A stretch of 64,000 nucleotides of DNA from Clostridiales bacterium CHKCI001. Lineage in GTDB: Bacteria; Bacillota; Clostridia; Lachnospirales; Lachnospiraceae. The stretch's first letter is position 1. Every line of letters begins with the position of its first letter. The notes below the pieces were generated by a model. That model was not told the DNA's origin. It saw only the letters and a list, made by a program, of their open reading frames with translations, and ran no database searches. The stretch is taken from assembly GCA_900045905.1 (NCBI GenBank), contig FCNS01000035.1:34018-98017 (forward strand). Direction: 5' to 3'. Positions 37,563-46,292 of this stretch are shown here, piece after piece. A program made the translations under genes and the position numbers.

Positions 37563-38432
37563 CTATACTGTATCCATAAATGTTCGCTGCGTTTTATTAA
37601 ATAATAACATTCCAAACAATGCAATCCCTACTGTTACGATAAAGGCAATGCTAAACCATACGATTGGAAATGTTCCACTCCCCAGCCAGCCACATCGGAA
37701 ACATTCCACCGCTGGAGCAGCTGGATTCACCAAAAGCATCCATTGCCACTGCTTTGGAATCTCAGACATTGGATATACTACAGGCGTTGCATACATCCAA
37801 AGCTGTACTCCAAAATCTACCAATACTTGTAAATCACGATATCTTGTCGTAAAAGAAGCTAAAATCATTCCTGTTCCTATTGCCAAGAGCGCAAGCTGTA
37901 ATAAAACTAGTGGGGTTATAAGACAGAACCAACTAATCTGTACATCAGTAGTATACTGATACCATACCACAAACAGCAGAAACAGCAAAAATTGTGCTCC
38001 AAACGTAATTAGTTTCGACAACGACACTGAAATTGGCATAACGACTCTTGGAAAATAAACCTTTCCAAATAGTCTTGCATTTCCCACAAATGCATTTGCC
38101 GTCGTCTGTAAGCATCCTGAAAAATACGACCACAAAATATTTCCAGCCATATAAAACAGGAAATCTGGAACCCCATCTGTAGAAATACTCGCAATTCTTC
38201 CAAACACTACCGTAAATACAACCGTTGTAAGCAGCGGTCGAATCAAAATCCAAGCTGGTCCCAAGATGGTCTGCTTATACATTGTTTTAAAGTCTCGTCT
38301 TACAAATAGGAAAATTAAATCTTTGTATTCCAAAATCTCTTTTATATTTAACTGGAAAAAAGAAGTGCTTGGACGAATTTCCATCGTCCAAGTTTCTTTT
38401 CCTAAATCTACGTACTCCCTCTTTTTATCCAT
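37563..38432 (-). CDS. ABC-2 exporter permease, Wzm/TagG-like
   Basis: 289 residues, six hydrophobic helices. The cytoplasmic N-terminal segment with FVRRDFKTMYKQTILGPAW is the signature of O-antigen/teichoic-acid-type ABC-2 permeases. It lies 14 bases before the ATPase gene, so the two form one transporter. The neighbours on the 5' side are PqqD-like and kinase genes rather than sugar biosynthesis genes. Confidence 0.9.
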   Translation of the reverse strand: MDKKREYVDLGKETWTMEIRPSTSFFQLNIKEILEYKDLIFLFVRRDFKTMYKQTILGPAWILIRPLLTTVVFTVVFGRIASISTDGVPDFLFYMAGNILWSYFSGCLQTTANAFVGNARLFGKVYFPRVVMPISVSLSKLITFGAQFLLFLLFVVWYQYTTDVQISWFCLITPLVLLQLALLAIGTGMILASFTTRYRDLQVLVDFGVQLWMYATPVVYPMSEIPKQWQWMLLVNPAAPAVECFRCGWLGSGTFPIVWFSIAFIVTVGIALFGMLLFNKTQRTFMDTV

Positions 38433-38441
38433 AAAGCATCC

Positions 38442-38708
38442 CTATTCCTCAATACAATTCGCCTCTCGCAAAGAGTTTAAAAACTTTTCCACCCCTTGCT
38501 GTGCCTGATCCCTACTCACTTCATATTCTTGGAGTAATACTTGAATCAATTCTTCTTCCGTTTTCTCTTTTTCTAGCTGTTCCCATAAAAAACTTCCTGT
38601 ATCATTTAAATGAAGCATTCCATGAAATGACTTACTCGCCTCTCCAATCGCCACTACGATGCTCTGATCTCCGATCTTTCTTAAAATGAATCCTTCTTTT
38701 ACTCTCAT
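38442..38708 (-). CDS. PqqD-family peptide-recognition protein (RRE)
   Basis: 88 residues, the usual PqqD length. The pattern VKEGFILRKIGDQSIVVAIG (beta hairpin), LNDTGSFLWEQLE, a Glu-rich helix and a final VEKFLNSLREANCIEE matches the winged-helix RiPP recognition element. Such proteins bind the leader of a peptide and present it to a modifying enzyme. Here the neighbours are an HPr-kinase-like protein and an ABC exporter. The start is ATG 38708. A nine-base gap to the permease gene shows co-transcription. Confidence 0.88.
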   Translation of the reverse strand: MRVKEGFILRKIGDQSIVVAIGEASKSFHGMLHLNDTGSFLWEQLEKEKTEEELIQVLLQEYEVSRDQAQQGVEKFLNSLREANCIEE

Positions 38709-38727
38709 AATTTGATTCCTTTCTTTC

Positions 38728-39435
38728 CTATTTGTCCTGCCTCATTCCTTGATATGCCACCAATGCTGCTTCCCTATCTTTTGTACACTCCAACTGATAA
38801 AATGGTACTTCCTGTAAAAATCGTTCCATCAACTTCAAAAAGCAACTCAGTATTTCTTCATCCTCGGGCATCAACACTTGATGAAACAAACGCAACAATA
38901 CTTCTTTGTAATTTATTCGACGAATTTTATTTTCCGTTCCTCTCAACAGAAAACTACAGGCTTTCAACGGAACTGCTGTATTCACTCCCCAGTTTTCTTT
39001 TCCCTGCCAGGGCGTTCCACAGGCATAGAACTGTCCATCCATATGGCGAATAATCGGCTTATCTCCATTAATCACACAGGCTCTTTCACCAAATGTCTCA
39101 AGCCAGTAACGAGTATGTGTACTTTTGCCCACACCACTCTTAGCTGTAAATGCATATCCTTCTCCATCCACCCTCACAATGGAAGCATGAAATACAAACG
39201 CATCAAAGCGAGGGAGCTGTTTGGCAATATTACGATAGAGGCAGATACTCTCACAATACCCTTTTGAAACCCCTTCCACCGTCTGCTCTTGAGTAATCTC
39301 CTCTTCCGTTGCCTCCACAATTATATCTGGCTTTTTCTCAGACTGAGAAACAATCCAGTCTTTACATTGGTTTTCTATAAAAGAATATCGGTTATTTACG
39401 CGAATATAAACTCCAGCCATTAACATATCAAACAT
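38728..39435 (-). CDS. HPr kinase/phosphorylase-like protein
   Basis: 235 residues. Walker A AKSGVGKSTHT is at about residue 97, followed by NGDKPII and CGTPWQGKENWG. These motifs match HprK-related kinases that occur beside PqqD proteins in peptide and polysaccharide clusters and in some lasso-peptide clusters, where one member phosphorylates a precursor Ser. It lacks the normal HprK N-terminal domain and the full signature of the bifunctional enzyme. A likely role is phosphorylation of the cassette's peptide or a partner, but this is inferred. It lies 19 bases before the PqqD gene. Confidence 0.85.
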   Translation of the reverse strand: MFDMLMAGVYIRVNNRYSFIENQCKDWIVSQSEKKPDIIVEATEEEITQEQTVEGVSKGYCESICLYRNIAKQLPRFDAFVFHASIVRVDGEGYAFTAKSGVGKSTHTRYWLETFGERACVINGDKPIIRHMDGQFYACGTPWQGKENWGVNTAVPLKACSFLLRGTENKIRRINYKEVLLRLFHQVLMPEDEEILSCFLKLMERFLQEVPFYQLECTKDREAALVAYQGMRQDK

Positions 39436-39450
39436 TATTTCATATTCCTT

Positions 39451-39828
39451 TTAAAATTCTATTTCTGCCTCTTCAAATTCTGGGTTCGGAACTGACTCAG
39501 ACGCCTGAGAATTAACAGCCTCCGTCGTTTGAGCATCTGTTTCTGGTGTACTCGTTTCCGATACACTTGGAACATCTACCTCACCTGTACTCGCTTCTGA
39601 TATCGTTGTTTCCTCCAAGCTTTCCATTTCAGTTTCCGTTTCCTTAGAAGTCAACTCTTGTGTCTCCGTCTCCTGTTTCTGTTCGCCCGTTGACCCTTTG
39701 GTACTTGTATGAATCTCTTGTGTATCACCTGTTTGTTGTGTATTTGCAGTCTGATTCCCACAACCAGTCAAGACAAAACCAATTACACATCCAAGCACCA
39801 ACATCTTTTTTATATTATTTTTTCTCAT
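39451..39828 (-). CDS. Acidic Thr/Glu-rich lipoprotein
   Basis: 125 residues. The signal peptide has the lipobox LTGC (Cys at about residue 23). The rest is a low-complexity chain of Thr, Ser, Glu and Gln with no hydrophobic core, ending in PNPEFEEAEIEF. It is likely a flexible surface tether. The ATG at 39828 has AGGAGA upstream and is preferred over the in-frame ATG at 39858. It is 15 bases before the HprK-like gene, so it belongs to the cassette. Confidence 0.75.
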   Translation of the reverse strand: MRKNNIKKMLVLGCVIGFVLTGCGNQTANTQQTGDTQEIHTSTKGSTGEQKQETETQELTSKETETEMESLEETTISEASTGEVDVPSVSETSTPETDAQTTEAVNSQASESVPNPEFEEAEIEF

Positions 39829-39904
39829 AAAAACTTCTCCTATACCATTATTTAACATATAATTCAGGGTTAAAAGATATTTTACCCCTACGATATTAGT
39901 TTAT

Positions 39905-40525
39905 CATATTTCTAGCCACTTTTAACAGGTGAACCTCCTCCACCGAAAGAGGTGGAGACTTCGTAAGAAGATTGGTATTTCAGTCTCCACCTTTTTAGGT
40001 TACCCTTATTCTTACAGGCGTATCCACTTCGCCACTACGGTATAGGACGCTTACGTCCACAACCTTACTTTTTCTCAATATATTTAATGCACCATTTACA
40101 TCTGCATTCAACCGTTTTCCATCCGATGTTTGATACAACCCTCTTTGTATGCGTCTTCCACTAAAATGATAGCTTTGCAGATGATCTGCATGGTACACAG
40201 GTATCTCATCCTTATCCCAAAAAGATGCTTTTGAGGTATAGCTTTCCTCCTGTTTCACAAAAGCAAGACCATTTAATTCACAAAGATATTCCAGTTTTGA
40301 ACGTAATTTTCCATATGGAATATTGACAAAGTTCTCTTAGAATGCAGTACTCTTCTTTTGACAGATGTTTCGCTTGTTGTTTTACTGTAAGATACATCGT
40401 CCCTCCTTTCTCTCAGATTTCGTGTGTTTCCTATACATTGATTCTATCACATTTTTTAACTAATTACGAATCACTTCAACAAAAATACTTGGCATTCCTC
40501 TCCCGCCTGTAGAGGTGGGAGTATT
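39905..40525 (-). mobile_element. Internally deleted TnpB element (IS200/IS605 group)
   Basis: About 620 bases. It holds the two ends of a tnpB gene with the centre removed (separate entry). The 3' end has stacked hairpins (GGTGGAGAC paired with GTCTCCACC, then CCACC paired with GGTGG at 39935-39990), like the right-end/guide-RNA region of TnpB elements. The 5' end has CTCCCGCCT-N4-AGGTGGGAG at 40499-40520. It lies between the lipoprotein and the 37-residue peptide gene. Boundaries are approximate. Confidence 0.7.
39995..40397 (-). pseudogene. tnpB remnant, internal deletion
   Basis: The N-terminus MYLTVKQQAKHLSKEEY starts at ATG 40397 with GGAGG upstream. Near residue 24 (RELC) the frame runs directly into the late part of TnpB, which continues in another frame as NIPYGKLRSKLEYLCEL, TSKASFWDKDEIP, SGRRIQRGLYQ and NADVNGALNILRKS. 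About 260 central residues, including most of the RuvC catalytic core, are missing. The final Asp of NADVNGA remains. The protein cannot be active. Confidence 0.85.
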
Positions 40526-40625
40526 CTGCCTAAAATTTGATAAAATATTCCATAAACTAAATTAGAAAGAGGGGGCTATATAATGTAATATAATCCCCCT
40601 GTTTACCATGCTTTAATTTCTTATA

Positions 40626-40661
40626 TCAAAATGCTGCGTCACCCTCTCCAAAATCACCATC
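40626..40661 (-). repeat. Decayed second copy of the peptide gene's 3' end
   Basis: One frame reads DGDFGEGDAAF-stop. The intact peptide 40 bases upstream ends PDFDEGDVGFGW-stop. The shared DF-x-EGD-x-x-F pattern and shared bases (GAGGGTGA) suggest a tandem duplicate that has lost its 5' part. A perfect palindrome ATACAATTTTGTAT (40683-40696) lies between the copies. Confidence 0.5.
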
Positions 40662-40702
40662 CTTTCAATCTCCTAATTTAACATACAATTTTGTATGACA
40701 AT

Positions 40703-40816
40703 TTACCACCCAAATCCTACATCACCCTCATCAAAGTCTGGGCCTGATGCAGCGATAATATCTTCCACTTCAAAATCTACTCTTTCGATCTCTGGCTCTG
40801 TATAATGTTTTTTCAT
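40703..40816 (-). CDS. 37-residue acidic peptide, candidate RiPP-type precursor
   Basis: ATG 40816 follows AGGAGATGAGTT. The peptide begins MKKHYTEPEIERVDFE, has a hydrophobic step DIIAASG, and ends PDFDEGDVGFGW. Eleven of 37 residues are Asp or Glu. A KKxYxxPEI-type start followed by a small Gly/Asp-rich tail is seen in many short peptides coded beside PqqD and HprK-like genes; the start is a plausible leader for PqqD, and S25 (of AASG) or the tail a plausible site of modification. No Cys is present. It lies between the CAP protein and the lipoprotein/kinase/PqqD genes, separated from the latter by the TnpB element. The product and its modification are inferred, not shown. Confidence 0.65.
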   Translation of the reverse strand: MKKHYTEPEIERVDFEVEDIIAASGPDFDEGDVGFGW

Positions 40817-40848
40817 AACTCATCTCCTATTTTTATTTTATAAGCTTA

Positions 40849-40876
40849 GGTCATGCCTTTTGATACAAGCATGACC
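40849..40876. repeat. Hairpin between the CAP protein and the peptide gene
   Basis: GGTCATGC (40849-40856) pairs exactly with GCATGACC (40869-40876). No T-run follows on the minus strand, so it may only reduce read-through from the CAP gene into the peptide gene. Confidence 0.5.
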
Positions 40877-40887
40877 CTTATATCATT

Positions 40888-43800
40888 TTATGGTCTTGTA
40901 TATTCTACAATTTCACTGTAAATGGTCTGCTCTACTCCGTTTGTATCTTTATATGTAACATATCCTCTTCCATAAATGGTCGATCCACTGGAGCAAGATA
41001 CATTTGTAACATAAGTACCTAATAAGCCTTTTGTTGTTGCTGTTGATTTCACAATACCTGCTGTTTTCAATGTAAAGTCTGTCTTTCCAATGGCTTCCTT
41101 ATTAGTTAAAATAATACCATGTGAAACTACCTGACTGCTATTTGTAACTTCTGTTGGAACGGAACGATTTGCTGTAAATACAATTTTCATTGTAGATTCA
41201 TTATAATCAGCTATACAGCTAACTTCTGCCTGTTTTTGCACTGGCGCAGATTTGTACACCGCTGTTAAGGTTACATCACTTGTTACATAAAAACTATAGG
41301 TTGACACATAAGATAATATGTTTCCATTGCTATCTAACCAATAACCAAACGTTCCTTCATCCGTAGAGGATGGTGCCGTAACGGTTACCTTATCTTTATA
41401 ATTATAAGTATCTTTCGGATTTTGAATTTCTCCACCCACGACATTTATCGTATAAGTAACCGGAGCTGGAGTAAAATCATTGTAAATCTCAACTTTTGCA
41501 GTTTGAGACAGTCGCTCCATCTGACTCGTAGAATTAGAATCAGCAATTGTAGATACAGTAATATAATAAGTTCCCTTATCCATACCTGTTAAAACAGTAC
41601 TTGTAGTATCAGCGGCTGTCGTTAATGTCTTTGCATCGCTCATATCTTCATTTGAGGAATAAGTTACTTTATATCCTGTAACTGTCCAATCACTTGTTGT
41701 AGAAACAGCATCCCATTCTACAGCAATTTCATAATTATTGGAGTAATATGCCTTAACATTTGCTGGAGCCCCTGGACCTTTATCGTCTTCTTCTCCAAAG
41801 CTTACTCCTGTTATATCTGCATTATTTGCGCTTGGAGCTTCTGTTTGTCCTGAATCATACTGTTCCACTTTTCTAGTAATTACATATGGACTGAAACTAT
41901 TTGTAACAAAGCGAAATGTTCCTTTTTCTGGATCAATAATCGCTGGTAATTCCTCTGGATTGTCTGCGCCATCTTTATAATGCAGAACAATCAAATTATC
42001 ATCTGTGCTGAAGCCATCTGGAATATTCATGGTAATTGTTACTGGTGAGCTAAGATCTGACATTTCCACTTCATTAACTTTTAAATTAATCTCCAATGCT
42101 ACAGCTGAAACAGAATCATAAAGTTTCGGATCAATCGTAACAGATTCAGTAGTAGTATCTGCTACTGACAACTGTACTGATGTTGTATCTTTATTAATGG
42201 TACTAGTCTCTGTAGTTTCTCCACTCAACTGAATTGCAACAGAGTCGGATTTAATTGTATTAGAAGATACTTCTGGTGTTTCTACAATATCTTCCAAAAC
42301 AAGCCCTGATTTTTCATTAATATGGCGATAATAATCATTCAAGCATTTACTTGCATCTGGGTAAAGTGTATATGACATAATATCATTTAATGTATACCCT
42401 TCTTTTTCCAACTCTCCCTCTACTCTGTTCAAGGTACTATTTAAGTTTTTCAAAATCATTTCATATGCAGTTGGATTCTTTTCGGATATCGTATTTAACC
42501 ATTCATATGTACTTGAATAATAGCTGTTATAAAGAGTATTCTTTATTATGGTTGCTTGTTTATACAAAGTATTCATAGTGAACGTGAAGTTTTTCGTCAG
42601 TTCACCTGTATAATTTCCTGTACCTTTCACTGTAATGACCGCAGGAGTTACCATATCAATCGTATCAGGTTTTCCTGATGTTCCTGGAACGGTTGTTCCA
42701 ATGTTATCTTTGTAGTCTACAGTATAATCTAAATCTTTATAAAGAATTTGTTCTCCATTCTTTACAACTACAGTAGGAGTGACAGGCTGTCCTGTATATT
42801 CATAAGTATCCGCTACTCCTTCTACGGTCATACCTGCAATATTCTTTGGCTGAATTGTAAATTCTTTTGTTACCGTTCCTGTATAATTTCCCTTTCCAGT
42901 AATTGTAACCTTGGCAGTTCCAGCATTAATATTATTTTCATAAGAAACTACATAAGAATATCCTTCTATCAAAGTATAATCACCAGTTGGATTAGCCACT
43001 TGTACAGCAGGTGTTTTCGCAATACCATCATAAACAATATTAGAAACATTATCTTTAAATGTAACCATATTATCTGTTAACTCTTGAGGGGATACATCTC
43101 CTACATTAATCATTAATTTTGTAGTCATATTTCCATAATGTACGGTTACATTTTGCTCTCCTGCTCGGTTTGGATTATAACCTGTACACATCTCATCAAT
43201 TAATGGAATTGTCGTTTCCCCATGTGTTGTACAAGTTAACTTTAAATTAAGATCCAGATCGCTAATTGGGACTCCTTGAACCGATGCCTGAACAACTGGC
43301 TGATCTAACTCAATTTTAGTGATATCACATTTTCCCATAAATAGCTGAATCCAATTATCTTTATATTTAGTAGGATCCTCTGTTGTTGCATATCCAACAG
43401 ACATATGCGTATAATTAGAATTTAAAATATTGGCACGATGTCCAGGACTGTTCATCCACGCATTTACTGCTCGTTCAGGAAGAGCAACAGCTGCACCAGC
43501 AGCAATATTCTCTCCAGTATATGCATTGGAACTTAATCCTACTTCTTCAAAAACAGAAGAATAATAGGTTCCATCTGGACGCTGATGAGCCATATTTGTA
43601 AATAATTCTTCTGCACGAATATCTGCTGCTTCTTCTAATTCGTTAAATGTAGATAATGGAAGAAGATTATTTGCAATACGCTGACGATTTGTTTCTTTCA
43701 ACACCTCACGTTCATATTCCTGTTCAGTATCATAACCAGAATCCTGACCAGCCCATGGATCAAATGCATTTGTAAATCCAGCTTTCTTCAAAAGTTCTAC

Positions 43801-44415
43801 AAAATTACTAGTACTATGTACTGCGGTTTGCCCCTGTGGCATTCTTTCACCTGTTGCTGCTACGGTCTGATTTGCATCTAAGTACAGTACCGCTGGTGAT
43901 GTCATACCATGGTTCACACTATTATAGAACGCAAGCAAACCTCTCGTAGAGAATTTGGAAACATCCATTAAGAGTACCCTTGCATGAGCTTCGCTTGCAA
44001 TTGTACGAAACTTTGGCAGTAAATTTTTAGAGTATGGACAATTTGGCAGATATAAAATCATAATATCCACATCTTGTAAACTTGTATAAAGTGCATTATT
44101 CTCAATCGCATTTTTGGATTCTTGGTATTTCCTGGAAGTCGTATCAATCAAATCTCCAATACCAGATTGGCTCAGCATATATGACTTACCTACATCCTTA
44201 GATGTAACTCCGTATGCATTTGCTCCCATCCAAACTTCACCAGCATTATCATCTTGATATTCGCCATCTACATACTCCCATACCCCTTCTATCTCTTCTG
44301 CACCTGAAACGACATTGGCAGCAGCAAACGTGGTAAGCATATAATTTGGCAGCAATGTTATGAATAATACTGCTACTAATATAAGTGACCCTATTTTTGT
44401 TACTGTCTTTTTCAT
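40888..44415 (-). CDS. Large secreted CAP-domain surface protein
   Basis: 1175 residues. A signal peptide (1-31, ending TTFAAA) is followed by a thioredoxin-like domain (about 105-210; single Cys in LPNCPYSK, so not a CxxC reductase), then a CAP/SCP domain (about 235-365: NRQRIANNLLPLS, MAHQRPDGTYY, TGENIAAG, SPGHRANIL). After this come bacterial Ig-like modules (repeated GTAKVTITGKGNYTGTVTKEF type, about 440-640), a helical segment, a beta domain, a fibronectin type III domain (about 910-1010) and a YWLDSNGNI-type repeat near the C-terminus. No LPxTG or anchor is visible, so it is probably secreted. It lies directly upstream of the peptide gene. Confidence 0.88.
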   Translation of the reverse strand: MKKTVTKIGSLILVAVLFITLLPNYMLTTFAAANVVSGAEEIEGVWEYVDGEYQDDNAGEVWMGANAYGVTSKDVGKSYMLSQSGIGDLIDTTSRKYQESKNAIENNALYTSLQDVDIMILYLPNCPYSKNLLPKFRTIASEAHARVLLMDVSKFSTRGLLAFYNSVNHGMTSPAVLYLDANQTVAATGERMPQGQTAVHSTSNFVELLKKAGFTNAFDPWAGQDSGYDTEQEYEREVLKETNRQRIANNLLPLSTFNELEEAADIRAEELFTNMAHQRPDGTYYSSVFEEVGLSSNAYTGENIAAGAAVALPERAVNAWMNSPGHRANILNSNYTHMSVGYATTEDPTKYKDNWIQLFMGKCDITKIELDQPVVQASVQGVPISDLDLNLKLTCTTHGETTIPLIDEMCTGYNPNRAGEQNVTVHYGNMTTKLMINVGDVSPQELTDNMVTFKDNVSNIVYDGIAKTPAVQVANPTGDYTLIEGYSYVVSYENNINAGTAKVTITGKGNYTGTVTKEFTIQPKNIAGMTVEGVADTYEYTGQPVTPTVVVKNGEQILYKDLDYTVDYKDNIGTTVPGTSGKPDTIDMVTPAVITVKGTGNYTGELTKNFTFTMNTLYKQATIIKNTLYNSYYSSTYEWLNTISEKNPTAYEMILKNLNSTLNRVEGELEKEGYTLNDIMSYTLYPDASKCLNDYYRHINEKSGLVLEDIVETPEVSSNTIKSDSVAIQLSGETTETSTINKDTTSVQLSVADTTTESVTIDPKLYDSVSAVALEINLKVNEVEMSDLSSPVTITMNIPDGFSTDDNLIVLHYKDGADNPEELPAIIDPEKGTFRFVTNSFSPYVITRKVEQYDSGQTEAPSANNADITGVSFGEEDDKGPGAPANVKAYYSNNYEIAVEWDAVSTTSDWTVTGYKVTYSSNEDMSDAKTLTTAADTTSTVLTGMDKGTYYITVSTIADSNSTSQMERLSQTAKVEIYNDFTPAPVTYTINVVGGEIQNPKDTYNYKDKVTVTAPSSTDEGTFGYWLDSNGNILSYVSTYSFYVTSDVTLTAVYKSAPVQKQAEVSCIADYNESTMKIVFTANRSVPTEVTNSSQVVSHGIILTNKEAIGKTDFTLKTAGIVKSTATTKGLLGTYVTNVSCSSGSTIYGRGYVTYKDTNGVEQTIYSEIVEYTRP

Positions 44416-44711
44416 TCATTATTTCCTTTCTTTTGTTATCGTATGGAATACAGCATACAGTTTTTACATAAAATTTGCGAAATGAATATTCTATCAACTC
44501 ATATATTTTATTTATTTTTTATGTATTATAATGGATATTATATTGTTTCACATTATTTTTTGTAATATTTTTCAAACTACTGTTTCCGAACCTATTAAAA
44601 CATATTTTTTTATGCTTTTCAAGCAGTTTTTTCTGTTAATTTTTTACAATATCATTTTTATTTTTAAATTTTTCATGATTTCTCCAATTATTTTATTATT
44701 TTCCAATATTG
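44416..44711. other. AT-rich intergenic region
   Basis: About 300 bases upstream of the CAP gene and downstream of the RpiR-type regulator (both minus). It has no credible gene; a plus-strand ORF of 89 residues here is hydrophobic low-complexity sequence that runs into the regulator. No clear terminator is seen for the regulator. Confidence 0.4.
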
Positions 44712-45581
44712 TTATATTTCTGACTCATATGCCTTATCTTTTATTAGTCTACTATTACGATCCAAACGTTTTACATAGTAATCATAATTGCTTAAAATAA
44801 TTCCCATATAGATCATATCTACTACTGCAATTTGAGATGCTCGCGAAAATATTGCATCTCCATGTAAAAACTGCTGATGTGTCATACAAATTTTTAAGTC
44901 CGCATATTCACTAATTTTTGCATCTGCAAAATTAGTGATCACAATTACTGTTGCTCCCCTCTTTTTCGCAATTTTTACGACATCTACCGTATCCTTGGAA
45001 CATCCTGAATAGCTAATTCCAATTGCCACATCTCCTTTTTCCAGACTGGACGCACAAATCCGCTGCAAATAATAATCTTTAAAATATCTGCAATTAATTC
45101 CTAAATAAAGCATCTTCGTAACCAGATCACTAATCGTTGTTCCCGAGTTTTCTACTCCATAAATGTCAATCCGATTTGCATGAGTAATTGCGTCAATCAC
45201 TTTTGAGAACGTATCAATCGAAATGCTTTTTAATGTATCCTCTAAAATTTGGATTGTAGTTGCAATTGTTTTAGCTGGTACTTCATCAATTCGATCTGTT
45301 TTAGAAATAGGATATCCATACATTGCTGAGATTTCCTGTTCTTCTTCTCCTGCTAATTCTGCCACTAAATAGTATTTAAATTCCCGATATCCTTTAAACC
45401 CTAGTGCTTTTACAAAACGTACTACCGTTGGCTGACTCACTCCTGAAACTGTGGAAAGTTCTTCTAACGAAAGTTGTTTCACTTTTTTTATATTTGAGAG
45501 TATATAATCTGCCACCTTTTTTTCTGACATTCTAAGTCTAGAATACTTTTCTTCAATCCGAAAACAAACATTCTCTTTCAA
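44712..45581 (-). CDS. MurR/RpiR-family transcriptional regulator
   Basis: 289 residues. An N-terminal HTH_6 domain (about 1-77, LEELSTVSGVSQPTVVRFVKALG) precedes a SIS sugar-phosphate domain (about 105-260, IDIYGVENSGTTISD, AIGISYSGCSKDTVD). Such regulators respond to phosphosugars, often amino sugars. The start is TTG 45581, supported by GGAGG seven bases upstream. There is no sugar gene next to it, so its target is unknown; the CAP gene lies downstream on the same strand. Confidence 0.9.
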   Translation of the reverse strand: MKENVCFRIEEKYSRLRMSEKKVADYILSNIKKVKQLSLEELSTVSGVSQPTVVRFVKALGFKGYREFKYYLVAELAGEEEQEISAMYGYPISKTDRIDEVPAKTIATTIQILEDTLKSISIDTFSKVIDAITHANRIDIYGVENSGTTISDLVTKMLYLGINCRYFKDYYLQRICASSLEKGDVAIGISYSGCSKDTVDVVKIAKKRGATVIVITNFADAKISEYADLKICMTHQQFLHGDAIFSRASQIAVVDMIYMGIILSNYDYYVKRLDRNSRLIKDKAYESEI

Positions 45582-45839
45582 ACGAAAACCTCCTTTTTAT
45601 TTCACATTTGCTCTACTATCTTTCACATGAATGAATACTAATTTTTATTATTTATTATAAAAACCCCGAGAAAAGCTACTATCTAATTTAAGTTAAATAT
45701 TTGTAAGTTTTTAATCATCCAAAAACATAAGTTATAACCTTTTAGTATAATCTAATGAACGAATTGAGACTTCTTTAAAGAAATTATTTCCTTTAAAATA
45801 AAATTATATAGAAGAAACCGACACAAAATAACATGCAAC
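45582..45839. other. Promoter region of the RpiR-type regulator
   Basis: About 260 AT-rich bases with no ORF supported by a ribosome site. It carries the regulator's promoter, which I cannot place exactly. Confidence 0.4.
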
Positions 45840-45868
45840 AAAAAGAAGCTCCAGTGGAGCTTCTTTTT
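45840..45868. terminator. Bidirectional terminator after the HxlR regulator
   Basis: Perfect 13-bp stem AAAAAGAAGCTCC (45840-45852), loop AGT, complement 45856-45868. The following GCATATCACAATAA is nearly the same as the sequence beside the terminator at 23040. Confidence 0.93.
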
Positions 45869-45922
45869 GCATATCACAATAACAAAAGAAACCACGTATG
45901 TGATCTCTTTCATTTTATTTCT

Positions 45923-46261
45923 TTATGATTCAAATGTAGATTTATATTCTTCTCCCCAGTCCCACATAGCATCCAAAATTGGTTTCAAACTCTTTCCAAG
46001 GTCTGTAAGATCATATTCCACTCTAGGCGGAACTTCTGGATAAACCGTACGAGTAACTAGTCCATTACTCTCCATATCACGTAGCTGTGCAGTCAATACT
46101 TTTTGCGATACACTGCCAATCGATTTTTTCAATTCTCCAAATCGTTTCTTCCCAGGAAGCAAATCACGCAAAATCAAAACTTTCCATTTATCACCAATAA
46201 GCATTAACGTAGTTTCCACTGGACAAGCTGGTAATTCTTTTTTTTCTATCTGCTCTGCCAT
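45923..46261 (-). CDS. HxlR-family transcriptional regulator
   Basis: 112 residues, standard winged-helix HxlR length. ACPVETTLMLIGDKWKVLILRDL and RFGELKKSIGSVSQKVLTAQLRDME are the family signatures. A single Cys at position 13 (ACPVE) matches the redox-sensing Cys of YodB/HypR-type members. It is divergent from the ACGX peptide gene, with a palindromic site between them, so it probably controls that operon in response to thiol stress, quinones or a peptide product. Confidence 0.92.
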   Translation of the reverse strand: MAEQIEKKELPACPVETTLMLIGDKWKVLILRDLLPGKKRFGELKKSIGSVSQKVLTAQLRDMESNGLVTRTVYPEVPPRVEYDLTDLGKSLKPILDAMWDWGEEYKSTFES

Positions 46262-46292
46262 ACGATTCCTCCAATTATATATAAATAACCAA

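Noticed and set aside
40608..40655. 15-residue ORF with a ribosome site at ATG 40655
   Set aside because: Its frame (MVILERVTQHF...) is unlike any peptide here; the other frame matches the tail of the 37-residue peptide, so it is a by-product of the decayed copy.
35835..40816. Lasso peptide cluster
   Set aside because: HprK-like and PqqD proteins occur in lasso clusters, but the cyclase (asparagine-synthetase-like) and the transglutaminase-like leader protease are missing, and the peptide lacks the typical core form.
40888..44415. Sortase-anchored protein
   Set aside because: No LPxTG-type motif, hydrophobic helix or basic tail is found at the C-terminus.
44531..44800. 89-residue hydrophobic plus-strand ORF
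   Set aside because: It is rich in Ile/Phe because of T-rich DNA, has no ribosome site and runs into the RpiR-type regulator on the other strand.
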